Shown here piece by piece: positions 33,401 through 40,578 of a DNA stretch of 64,000 nucleotides. Source of the stretch: an uncultured Chryseobacterium sp. (GTDB lineage Bacteria > Bacteroidota > Bacteroidia > Flavobacteriales > Weeksellaceae); NCBI GenBank assembly GCA_913777465.1, contig CAJYRQ010000078.1, forward strand, positions 1-64,000, in the 5' to 3' direction. The number at the start of each line of letters is the position of its first letter. Position 1 is the first letter of the stretch. The translations under genes were made by a program, and so were the position numbers. A model generated the notes under the pieces. It was not told the DNA's origin, did not search any database, and saw nothing but the letters and a program-made list of their open reading frames with translations.

Positions 33401-34569
33401 ACGGTATTATTCAGTACGGTCTGCTGTAAAGCCTGGGTACTCTGGAAAATATTCTGGTTCAGCTCATCAAAAGTGGTAATCCCTGACAAAGCTTCCGTAA
33501 CACTCGATGCGCCAAATAAGCGAAGCAATGCATTCTGATCCTGTACACTTAAAGTTCTTCCGAGGATTGCTGCGTCAATTTCAGGCGTTTTATATGAAAA
33601 TTCAAAATCCGGAATTTCGGTTTCGGGCATTGTAATCTGCATAATTTCATCCTTGATGCGGTGCAGTTCCATATCCAGTTCGCTGTTGGCGTAAAACTTT
33701 TCCGGATCGGCCACGCTCAGCTGGGTAAGGTAATTGATCCGGTTTTCCAGGATCTGCTTTTTCCGGTCTGCTTCTGCCGTATCTTTCTGCAATGACTTTA
33801 AAAGCGGCTTTACTTCATTCTGATATTGATCATAAGCTGTTTTATAAGCTGCATCATACTGCTTTTTATAGGTCTTTTCCAGTTTTGAAATGGAATCGGC
33901 AAGTGCTTCATTCGCTTTCAGATTGACGGTTGCTTCTGCAAATTTCATGGCCTTATTGTCATAAACCGTTCTCTGAGTCGTGGTGCTTCCGGATGTACCG
34001 GCAACACCTGATTGCGAAGTTTTGAAAAGTTCCTTTGGCAATACGACTTTGGCTTTTACCACATCCTGATAAACTTCTTCTGTGAAATCGTATACAGAAA
34101 GGATATGATTAAGGTGCAAAAAATGCATGAGGGTTTCTTTGGCATAAAAGTCTTTTTGGGTTACCACCTGGTAAACCAGATTATCCCAGATAACGGAGAA
34201 ATCAATAATGCCGACAGGCCTTATGGTTGCCAGATAATCCTTATACTTTTGGATCATCTTATCAAATTCAGTTTTGCTTGCCGTAGCTTTATTTCTGGCT
34301 ATCCAGACCGCCAATGCGTAAAATGCAGGATCATCTTCTTTTAAAGTCTGCTCTTTTTTTATGTTCAGTCCTGTGGGTTGCGCACATACTTTCTGCAGAG
34401 ATTCTCCCGCTTCTACTCTCGGATCAATAACTCCTTTCTGAGTATTATAATCCCTGAAGATAAATCTTCTCTCTTTGTTTTTAGGGTCAGACAGTTCAGG
34501 GTTTCTCATGGTAGCAAACCTGAACAGGGTCTGGGAGCTGTTGTTTGTATTTAAATCGGTTGTAGACAT
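30478..34569 (-). CDS. Very large unrecognised protein of the toxin/fibre module (1363 aa)
   Basis: No signal peptide and no named domain that I recognise. Layout: residues 1-330 mostly helical (FRFATMRNPELSDPKNKERRF near the start, coiled-coil stretch about 215-300). About 400-530 is beta-rich. A Pro-rich linker lies near 535-560 (PENPENPTPTTNPANP). A long charged coiled coil spans about 590-720 (SESEKEKLTDTTSTERHE). The C-terminal half is mixed, with YYWGERKSWADLYQFDDNDPIF and VRPGFEEAVRHF. It shares its upstream promoter block and leader hairpin with the tail-fibre-like gene, and heads an operon with the nucleotidyltransferase, toxin and immunity genes. It could be a delivery, scaffold or pore component; no direct evidence. 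Confidence 0.6.
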   Translation of the reverse strand: MSTTDLNTNNSSQTLFRFATMRNPELSDPKNKERRFIFRDYNTQKGVIDPRVEAGESLQKVCAQPTGLNIKKEQTLKEDDPAFYALAVWIARNKATASKTEFDKMIQKYKDYLATIRPVGIIDFSVIWDNLVYQVVTQKDFYAKETLMHFLHLNHILSVYDFTEEVYQDVVKAKVVLPKELFKTSQSGVAGTSGSTTTQRTVYDNKAMKFAEATVNLKANEALADSISKLEKTYKKQYDAAYKTAYDQYQNEVKPLLKSLQKDTAEADRKKQILENRINYLTQLSVADPEKFYANSELDMELHRIKDEIMQITMPETEIPDFEFSYKTPEIDAAILGRTLSVQDQNALLRLFGASSVTEALSGITTFDELNQNIFQSTQALQQTVLNNTVLNQQVSANVGGVVIPVSNSLNPNGWIPYSVKTYNNGNDAWSILLTIDGFAHNIVSGSYKVTINGNDISSNNIIQTTNGVHSLFYNGTTIPAFPTTNINGFILQGEVVLNDGKTYLLNVTLTRDSNEFNRPLKQYIFKGDAALTLKQPPKTEPENPENPTPTTNPANPEAFIPSGFGMKNIGITDYKRVEQSTYCYVEGEVAHIENIMAREYKERSTRRLKRSESQTTKSSESEKEKLTDTTSTERHEMQSEVSKILQESKDFAAQAGFQASWGPEKARFMANANASYATHNSKEESNRQAVTEAKDITARALDRIVTKVKEERIDKILEEFEENNKHGFDNTKGSSHVVGVYRWVDKVVKNQIYNYGKRMMFEFMIPEPAKLHRLGMKVMDLAENTLVKPVDPRESTIHTLKNFSSLEDDTILKYWISKFNVEMEIPEKKLVLSKSYSDTSAGSDEHFNKTESITIPDGYVATHGYANGHFKYDNDSKQQHSYGVGIGQHVHCVASQYSNGEIGEVYFALANVAKSINVTYHSLNYLAMTVGFNIHCQLSVEAKNTWLQKIFNEIIEAYETEMAKYNQALADAKELGVQIKGSNPGFYRKIENTILRRNCISYMLNQNPNAALTFGKKRYYTNDNASNETFTNTDILMSKELDQYAAFIKFMEQAFEWDIMSYHLYPYYWGERKSWADLYQFDDNDPIFRAFMQSGMARVIVTVRPGFEEAVRHFMATGQIWNGGEVPVIDDPLFLSLVDEMRSPKATKEGEPWREKIPTSLTILQADSIGLRVEKALPGNCEPGVKFDDNLGEMCVSNFELNNNQIGHSGDKWIEITFNEMDHLNYKNIGDVVFPRKYRCMDNDMVIERDASWNSFDSITKAYKYLAEEVSQIEAVEAFSTGENGLTFRINVSKLKNFAFTKPGGDDGHDTLKFSVDLTNSTLKISSPEYNSYGYERILDKNLQTISQTEYLSTIPLSRFLV

Positions 34570-34572
34570 TTT

Positions 34573-34681
34573 TTATTTTGGTTTTTAAGATTAAATGGGA
34601 AAAGTTCTTTTTAGTAGAATCAGTCCCAGGTTTTGCAGCCCTGTTTTTTAAGGTGGTTCCGGCTCCGCTATCCACCCTTCT
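34573..34681 (-). promoter_or_regulatory. 5' leader with hairpin upstream of the 1363-aa gene
   Basis: Near-identical in order and sequence to the leader of the 869-aa gene. Shared pieces (plus-strand reading): GGTTTTTAAGATTAAA, GTTCTTTTTAGTAGAATC and TTTTTTAAGGTGG. The AAGGTGG (34650-34656) pairs with CCACCCTT with one bulge. A common leader suggests the two mRNAs are controlled alike after transcription start. Confidence 0.6.
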
Positions 34682-34822
34682 TCTTAATTTTTCTTTTCAT
34701 TATCGGTTTGTTTTTTATTATATTTTGGACATAAGTCCGGCTGTCCAGCATTTTAGGAATGCTGAATTTTTAAGGATTTAAAAATTTATTACGGTTTGTT
34801 TATGTGTATTTGATTCCTGAAC

Positions 34823-34865
34823 CAAAGATATTTCGCGACAGCGACAGAACTTGACGCATTAAAAA
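34823..34865 (-). promoter_or_regulatory. Promoter block of the 1363-aa operon
   Basis: On the minus strand TATCTTTG (34830-34823) is an exact -7 element. The 43 bases reading outward from it match the block at 37641-37683 at 31 positions without gaps (hand alignment), including AAC-T-n-G-n-CG-n-ATTAAAAA. Confidence 0.6.
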
Positions 34866-34877
34866 AAATTTTTCGAT

Positions 34878-37487
34878 TTATTGCATTTTTTTAAAGCCGG
34901 TTTCGTTGTAGACCAATATTTCCCATTCATCACTAATGTACAAGGTCACCTGCATCCCGGGAGGTAGCGGGTAAGGTTTTAATCCTTCGATATTCAGGCT
35001 GATCTCGTTTCTGCTGAAGTTGAAAACCACGATGGTCTGCCTCCTGATCATTTCCCTGATATTCAGCTCCTTCCCTCCTCTGAACAGAATGTGCACCAGT
35101 TTCTTTCTGCTGCCGATATCATAGGATCCGCTTCCTTCCAGTGAAAATTCATCCGGCTGAATTTTAAGCGTATCATCTTCCAGGATCACTTCTTCCGAGG
35201 CGGATGACTGGCTGATGGAGTTGTTCCACCCGTTGATCTGCGATTGGTTGATAGCTGCAACAGGATGTGTTTTAGGAATGAAACTGTTGATGGACCAGTT
35301 TTTTGTTGCCAAATAAGCATTTCCTGAATTATGTTTCATGTAAGGATTTTCAATTTTTCCTTCGTCAAACCCGATTCCTACAGCTTTATTCTCTCTTTCC
35401 GCTTTCGATTCAGGATTAAAATTGTCCCTGTCCCATACTTCGATCCATTTACCATCAGAACCATTTTCATGTCTCTTATATCGTAAAGAATTCATCCCTC
35501 CTGTCATTTGAACCGCAATCTCTCCATAATAACCTGCTGCGTTGTCATGAAGCATTTTAATTCTGTACCACCAATTATCATCTGTAGGATTACCCTGGCC
35601 TGCTCCATATATATTGATAAAGCCCATTACATTTCCATGAGTGGCAGCTGCCAAAGTTGAATTACCGGAAGCATTTTTGACTTTTCCGGGTATATACGGA
35701 TTATTACCTAAGCCATTTGAAGCATTAGCCCAGGTATCGGTAGCATTAGAACCCGTTCTTAAAGCATAATTTTTAGCTAAGAAATTATGAGTAGCCAAAA
35801 AGACATAGCCGTCCGTATGATGATAGATATAAGGAGCTTCACTGGATTGGCCGGAACTGAAACCAATAGCATCAGCATTCTCCCACTTTTTAATATAGGT
35901 GCTGTCAACAAATGAATTTGTTGCATAGTTCCTGATTTCTGTGGAATCTATCAATTTTTTCCATGGAGTTTCCTGTCCGCTATGGTAATAATTTTTATAA
36001 TAGATTCCCTGATTTATTGATGTTGGTGCAAATAGTGAAAAGCCTAATTCTTTGGAATTCTTACTGGCTCCCGAAAAATTTGCAAACGTCCCTTCCAGAG
36101 TTTTATTGGCCAAGTCACCATCGAAGTTATTTCCTGAATTGCCAACGGATATAAACTGCAGGCCATTTGAAACCAACTGACTCTGATTTGAGATGCCGCC
36201 ATTATTTATCTTATAATAATCCGTTATATCCAGATTACCAGAATGATATAGAGATCCTTCCAGTACATTATTCCTCATCAAGGAAGTTTGAGAACCGTTC
36301 CAGTCTAATGCGTATTGGCTATTGCTTGCTGAGACTTTTTTACTTGGATCAAAATTATTTGTATTAAAAACCTCAGCGCCATTTATCTTTAAACTTCCTG
36401 ACGATGTTAAGGTAAATTGAGATGATCCGTCATTATTTGTACCAATAGTGAAATTATTACCAATAGCGCCCAAACTCCAATTTGTATCTGAAGTAAATCC
36501 TATTCTAGGATAATACTGTCCACTGCCATAATCCCTATATCCCATGAGAAGGTTTTTTCCACCGGGTGTTATTGTTGAAAGTGGTTTTGCATTTGAATCG
36601 AATAGTCCATCAGGCGTATAGGAATTATAAACTGTATCAAATCTCTTTTTTCCTCTTACATTTTGATCTGAATTTAAAGATACATAGTCATTTAACTTAT
36701 TTTCCAGACTACTTACAGCATTTTGAATATCCCTGGTGTTCGCATTCATCAGAATACCTCCGCTCCAGATTCTCGATTTTGTGGGTTCTACGGTCTGACC
36801 ATATAAATTATACAATGACGTGTGAAGTACCGGAATTGAAGTGCTGTTAACGTCAAACCAATATTTGGATCCTCCTCTTACATAAATTACTGCATTTGAA
36901 GAGAATATCATCTGATCATATCCAACAATTTTAATGTTATCCTTTACCCATTCTTCGTCCTGATAATTACAAATGGCTTTGTTAAGATTGGTGCCCCAGC
37001 CATTTCCATACACTTCAAATTCATAATAACACCAGAATCCACTTCCGTGTGTCGAATAGGAAGGCACCCCCATCGAACTATTCAAAGTTCTGTACACTTT
37101 AATCGTTGAAGGATATTCGATATTACATTGGATCGTGACCGGATAATATGTAGACTCATCTAAACCTAGAGTATCGATCATCGTTTTTTTTCCAGTGAAA
37201 TTGATCTCAATATAAGCCGAGCCTCCCCATCGGAATTGTTTGTTGTCTTTCGTCGTAATATATATTTTCCCTTTTTCGCCAGGCTGCGGTAAACTTTCGT
37301 AGGAATCGAATTCCAGCACATCATCCACATAGCTGGGAAGCTGGCCGGCCGGAACTTTTCCATCTACCAGATCTGCTTTCTTCCGCCAATCCGGATGAGC
37401 GGGCGGAAATTCCCTGTTGTGATGCCAGTACGACTGCATCCAGTCCCAGAATTGCCCTGAGATGGGCGTATTTTTATTTGTTGACAT
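34878..37487 (-). CDS. Phage-tail-fibre-like protein (869 aa)
   Basis: Starts with PISGQFWDWMQSYWHHNREFPPAHPDWRKKADLVDGKVPAGQLP, a head region I associate with stand-alone tail-fibre-like proteins of Bacteroidota (memory). The middle is rich in Gly, Asn, Ser and Tyr with fibre-type repeats: YHSGNLDITDYY, NTNNFDPSKKVSAS, and pyocin-knob-like units with WYRIKMLHDN and KWIEVWDRDNFNPES. The C-terminus (about 770-869) is a compact beta domain ending FKKMQ. No signal peptide. No baseplate, sheath or tube gene lies nearby, so it is an isolated fibre or adhesin, probably for target binding. Its own promoter and leader match those of the 1363-aa gene. Confidence 0.7.
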   Translation of the reverse strand: MSTNKNTPISGQFWDWMQSYWHHNREFPPAHPDWRKKADLVDGKVPAGQLPSYVDDVLEFDSYESLPQPGEKGKIYITTKDNKQFRWGGSAYIEINFTGKKTMIDTLGLDESTYYPVTIQCNIEYPSTIKVYRTLNSSMGVPSYSTHGSGFWCYYEFEVYGNGWGTNLNKAICNYQDEEWVKDNIKIVGYDQMIFSSNAVIYVRGGSKYWFDVNSTSIPVLHTSLYNLYGQTVEPTKSRIWSGGILMNANTRDIQNAVSSLENKLNDYVSLNSDQNVRGKKRFDTVYNSYTPDGLFDSNAKPLSTITPGGKNLLMGYRDYGSGQYYPRIGFTSDTNWSLGAIGNNFTIGTNNDGSSQFTLTSSGSLKINGAEVFNTNNFDPSKKVSASNSQYALDWNGSQTSLMRNNVLEGSLYHSGNLDITDYYKINNGGISNQSQLVSNGLQFISVGNSGNNFDGDLANKTLEGTFANFSGASKNSKELGFSLFAPTSINQGIYYKNYYHSGQETPWKKLIDSTEIRNYATNSFVDSTYIKKWENADAIGFSSGQSSEAPYIYHHTDGYVFLATHNFLAKNYALRTGSNATDTWANASNGLGNNPYIPGKVKNASGNSTLAAATHGNVMGFINIYGAGQGNPTDDNWWYRIKMLHDNAAGYYGEIAVQMTGGMNSLRYKRHENGSDGKWIEVWDRDNFNPESKAERENKAVGIGFDEGKIENPYMKHNSGNAYLATKNWSINSFIPKTHPVAAINQSQINGWNNSISQSSASEEVILEDDTLKIQPDEFSLEGSGSYDIGSRKKLVHILFRGGKELNIREMIRRQTIVVFNFSRNEISLNIEGLKPYPLPPGMQVTLYISDEWEILVYNETGFKKMQ

Positions 37488-37498
37488 TTTTTGTTATT

Positions 37499-37603
37499 TT
37501 TGTTTTGGTTTTTAAGATTAAAGTGGGAAGTTCTTTTTAGTAGAATCCTTCCGGTTTTAGCCTTATTTTTTAAGGTGGTGTCCGGCTAACGGATGTCCAC
37601 CTT
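37499..37603 (-). promoter_or_regulatory. 5' leader with hairpin upstream of the tail-fibre-like gene
   Basis: Counterpart of the leader at 34573-34681. The hairpin here is longer: AAGGTGG-TG-TCCG (37572-37584) pairs with CGGA-TGT-CCACCTT (37590-37603). Confidence 0.6.
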
Positions 37604-37640
37604 AAATTTTGCCGTTTATCTTCATCTGACTTTCTTTATG

Positions 37641-37683
37641 CAAATATCTAACGGTACAACGTCAAAACTCGTCGTATTAAAAA
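37641..37683 (-). promoter_or_regulatory. Promoter block of the tail-fibre-like gene
   Basis: Minus-strand GATATTTG (37648-37641) is one base from TAnnTTTG. The outward 43 bases align without gaps to the block at 34823 (31 identical). No normally spaced TTG is evident, so the conserved upstream part may be an activator or alternative-sigma site. The rest of the 37488-37991 gap holds only the promoter of the K+ channel gene. Confidence 0.5.
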
Positions 37684-37910
37684 TTTTATTAAAAAAACAT
37701 CAATTTTTTTATTTACACCAAGCCATAAGAATTATTAGATTCATTCAGGATTCTTTGCTTTAATAAGGTAAACATTATAAACATATCAAAATAAAGGGAT
37801 ATTTATACCGATTCCAAATCACTGATTTTGATATAACTTCACTAAAACAAAACGATAATAAATAGAAATATTTGTAAAAATTTTTCTCATTTCCATCCGC
37901 ACAAAGTTTC

Positions 37911-37918
37911 TATCTTTG
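37911..37918 (+). promoter_or_regulatory. Promoter -7 element (TATCTTTG) of the K+ channel gene
   Basis: Exact TAnnTTTG match, about 73 nt before the ATG at 37992. Confidence 0.5.
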
Positions 37919-37991
37919 CATAACGGCATCAGGAAAAAAATTAAAAACAGCGGGTCTTAGAGAAAATTAAAAACGAACGACACTCATATCA

Positions 37992-38945
37992 ATGGCCAGA
38001 GGATTTAAAGAGAAAATTCAGCAGAAGAATTCGGAAAACAGCGGATTCGGGGATAATGCTTCGGGAAGGTTCATCAAAAAGAACGGATTGCCGAATGTGA
38101 GCCGGAAAGGGATGAAGGTCTTCAACCGGTTCAGCTGGTACCATACGATGCTGGATTTATCCACCTTTCAGTTTCTTTCTTATCTGGTGATTGCCTATAT
38201 TCTGGTGAATATCTTCTTTGCTTTTATCTACTACCTTATCGGGGTAGAACACCTGACGGGAATCGACAAAAGCAATCCCATCAATGAGTTTATCGATGTA
38301 TTTTTCTTCAGCTCGCAGACGTTTACCACCGTCGGGTACGGAAGAATTGCGCCGGTCGGTTTTATGGCAAGCCTGGTGGCTACTTTTGAGGCTTTCCTGG
38401 GATTGCTTACCTTTGCCATCGCAACGGGACTTTTTTACGGAAGGTTTTCACGGCCGAGGGCCTATCTTAAATTTTCGCATATTGCCGTAATTGCACCTTT
38501 CAAGGAAACCTCAGCCCTGATGTTCAGGCTGGCTCCTTATAAGAACAATGCGCTGACGGATGCCGATGTGATTGTCTCAGCTGCAATCGAAGTGATGGAA
38601 GACGGTATTCCGAGAAGTAAGTTTTATCAGCTGAAGACGCAATTGAGCAAAATCAATACCCTGGCCCTGAACTGGACCGTTGTGCACGCCATTGATGAAG
38701 ATTCCCCCTTTTATGGATTTTCGGAAGATGATTTTAAGAATACAGATGTTGAAATTATTGTCCATATCCGGGCATTTGACGAAGTATTTTCGAATACCGT
38801 AGTCCAAAGGACATCGTATATGTCCGGCGAGATTATCTACGGCGCAAAATTTACCCCGATGTATTATCCGGATAAGCAGCATCTGTCTACGATTCTGGAT
38901 CTGGATAAAATTAATGATTATCAAAAGGCAGATCTTCCTAAATAG
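37992..38945 (+). CDS. Inward-rectifier (KirBac-type) potassium channel
   Basis: 317 residues. Cytoplasmic N-terminus with the slide helix (about 35-60, FNRFSWYHTMLDLSTFQF), first transmembrane helix, pore loop with selectivity filter T113-V-G-Y-G117 (SSQTFTTVGYGRIAP), second transmembrane helix (LLTFAIATGLFYGRFSRPRA), and a C-terminal immunoglobulin-like Kir domain. It conducts K+ across the inner membrane, gated by lipid or ligand. The YkgJ-type gene starts 17 nt downstream and may be co-transcribed. Confidence 0.92.
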   Translation: MARGFKEKIQQKNSENSGFGDNASGRFIKKNGLPNVSRKGMKVFNRFSWYHTMLDLSTFQFLSYLVIAYILVNIFFAFIYYLIGVEHLTGIDKSNPINEFIDVFFFSSQTFTTVGYGRIAPVGFMASLVATFEAFLGLLTFAIATGLFYGRFSRPRAYLKFSHIAVIAPFKETSALMFRLAPYKNNALTDADVIVSAAIEVMEDGIPRSKFYQLKTQLSKINTLALNWTVVHAIDEDSPFYGFSEDDFKNTDVEIIVHIRAFDEVFSNTVVQRTSYMSGEIIYGAKFTPMYYPDKQHLSTILDLDKINDYQKADLPK

Positions 38946-38962
38946 AGGAAGAACAATAATAA

Positions 38963-39451
38963 ATGGATTTGGAATTCTATAAAAAGCAGGCTTTACAAAA
39001 ACAGAAAGAGCATAAAAAATTTCTTGACGGACTGAAAAAGAAGCCGCCCAAAAATCTCGATTACATGGTTCAGGAAACTCATGAAGAAGTTTTTGAGCGG
39101 ATCGACTGCCTGCAATGTGCCAACTGCTGCAAAACAACCGGGCCACTGTATACGGAAAAAGATATCGAACGGATTGCCAAACATCTCCGGATGAAACCGG
39201 CCGATTTTGAAGCAAAATTTTTGCGCGTTGATGAAGACGAGGATAAAGTTTTACAGAATCTTCCATGCTTCTTCCTCAATCAGGACAATACCTGTTCAAT
39301 CTACGATGTACGTCCAAAAGCCTGCCGGGAATATCCGCACACCGACCGGAAAAAAATCTACCAGATCAATAACCTCATGATTAAGAATACGGTCATTTGT
39401 CCTGCTGCCTACGAGTTTGTCGAAAGAATTATGAAGAATTTAGCAAAATAG
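38963..39451 (+). CDS. YkgJ-family cysteine-cluster protein
   Basis: 162 residues with eight conserved Cys: C49, C52, C55 and C56 (CLQCANCC), C102, C111, C121 and C146. The motifs CANCCKTTGP and RPKACREYP are typical of the UPF0153/YkgJ family, which coordinates zinc or an iron-sulfur cluster. Function is unknown for most members. A long basic N-terminal helix (KKQALQKQKEHKKFLDGLKKK) precedes the cluster. Confidence 0.82.
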   Translation: MDLEFYKKQALQKQKEHKKFLDGLKKKPPKNLDYMVQETHEEVFERIDCLQCANCCKTTGPLYTEKDIERIAKHLRMKPADFEAKFLRVDEDEDKVLQNLPCFFLNQDNTCSIYDVRPKACREYPHTDRKKIYQINNLMIKNTVICPAAYEFVERIMKNLAK

Positions 39452-39567
39452 ATCTTAATTCAGAAACGGTCTTAAATAATAATAAAGTACGTTAAATAAA
39501 TACTTCAGATGTAATATTATGCAAAATGGCGGCGTTTTATTTAAACAACCATTTAAAATATTACATC

Positions 39568-39906
39568 ATGAAAAAGTTATTTTTAACCGCAGCATTTTCC
39601 ATTGCCGGAACTTTATCTGCCCAAACGGGGAACACCCTGCAAAATCAGACACCAAATTCTGCCAATCAGCAGGCCGGTCAGCTGCAGCAGAACTCTCAGG
39701 CCAATTCAAATTTAGGCACAACTTCCTCCCAGACCGTTCCGAATCAGAATGCGGGAGCTGCCGCGGCCGTAGATGCAGCAACAGTTAACGGTTCAACCAA
39801 TACGAATGCTACAGCCGGTGTTAATGCAGGTATAGCAGCAGACACCACCAAATCCACAACCATCATATCGGAAGAAAAGAAAACCAAAAAGAAAAAATCG
39901 AAGTAA
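39568..39906 (+). CDS. Small secreted Ala/Asn/Gln-rich protein
   Basis: 112 residues from the ATG at 39568; an in-frame ATG at 39526 would place charged residues before the signal and is rejected. Signal peptide MKKLFLTAAFSIAGTLSAQ, then low-complexity NQT/QQ/AAA sequence and a Lys-rich end (EEKKTKKKKSK). No fold or family recognised; probably disordered and periplasmic or surface-bound. Its layout is like that of the protein at 40088. Confidence 0.65.
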   Translation: MKKLFLTAAFSIAGTLSAQTGNTLQNQTPNSANQQAGQLQQNSQANSNLGTTSSQTVPNQNAGAAAAVDAATVNGSTNTNATAGVNAGIAADTTKSTTIISEEKKTKKKKSK

Positions 39907-39933
39907 ATATTTAAATTCAAAACAATCAGAAAT

Positions 39934-39966
39934 GAATTCCGGAATCCGAGATTCCGGAATTTTTTA
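39934..39966 (+). terminator. Rho-independent terminator
   Basis: GAATTCCGGAAT / ATTCCGGAATT stem with a 5-nt loop, followed by T6. Confidence 0.85.
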
Positions 39967-40087
39967 TGATACCCAAAATGTAATTTATCATAATTAGTTA
40001 TAAATCAAGTTAAAAGGCATTTAAAGCCTACCACTTTGTATGATAATTGTACTTAACACAATATCACCAAACTTAAAATAGTACTTT

Positions 40088-40363
40088 ATGAAAAATTTAA
40101 TTTTAGCAGCAGCTTTCATAGCTTTCGGTACCATTACCGCATCTGCACAGACTACCCCACAGAAAAAGATGGACACGACCCGTTCTGATACGACCCGTAA
40201 CCACGGAAACATGGGAACCGGGAACATGAATAACAACAACATGAATAATCCCAACGGAACAACCAATAACGATTGGGACAAATCGAAAACCGACACGGCC
40301 AACTGGAAAAACAAAGACGGTATGAAGACCGACAGAAAAATGAAAAAGAAAAATAATCGATAA
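40088..40363 (+). CDS. Small secreted Asn/Thr/Asp-rich protein
   Basis: 91 residues. Signal peptide MKNLILAAAFIAFGTITASAQ, then DTTRSDTTRNHGNMG, Asn/Met repeats and a Lys-rich tail (DRKMKKKNNR). It is arranged like the previous gene, with its own terminator, and may be a stress-related or envelope protein of low complexity (inference). No domain recognised. Confidence 0.65.
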   Translation: MKNLILAAAFIAFGTITASAQTTPQKKMDTTRSDTTRNHGNMGTGNMNNNNMNNPNGTTNNDWDKSKTDTANWKNKDGMKTDRKMKKKNNR

Positions 40364-40374
40364 GCAAAATACCA

Positions 40375-40404
40375 AATCCTGAAATTTTTTTCAGGATTTT
40401 TTTT
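40375..40404 (+). terminator. Rho-independent terminator
   Basis: AATCCTGAAA / TTCAGGATT stem followed by T7. Confidence 0.8.
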
Positions 40405-40460
40405 GCCTTGCTTTAATATCGCATGATTAAGCTTTCCCGATACTGGATTTACAGTCCATA

Positions 40461-40489
40461 AAAAAAGCGTTGAACTGATTCAACGCTTT
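40461..40489 (-). terminator. Second terminator of gdhA
   Basis: On the minus strand AAGCGTTGAA / TTCAACGCTT followed by T6. It backs up the hairpin at 40543-40572. Confidence 0.7.
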
Positions 40490-40542
40490 CTCCTTTCACT
40501 TTTTACTTTTATCCCATTTATACTCCCGGGAACAGGTTATAC

Positions 40543-40572
40543 GAAAAAAGGCCGGGAATTTTCCCAACCTTT
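40543..40572 (-). terminator. First terminator of gdhA
   Basis: Minus-strand AAAGGTTGGG / CCCGGCCTTT with G-U pairs, then T-rich sequence, 7 nt after the gdhA stop. Confidence 0.7.
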
Positions 40573-40578
40573 CATATT

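Noticed and set aside
34578..34781. 67-codon plus-strand ORF in the leader of the 1363-aa gene
   Set aside because: It lies over the conserved leader and hairpin, and the equivalent leader at 37499 does not preserve it.
24981..37700. Prophage or complete contractile injection system
   Set aside because: Only a fibre-like gene is present; no capsid, terminase, sheath, tube, baseplate, spike or ATPase gene was seen.
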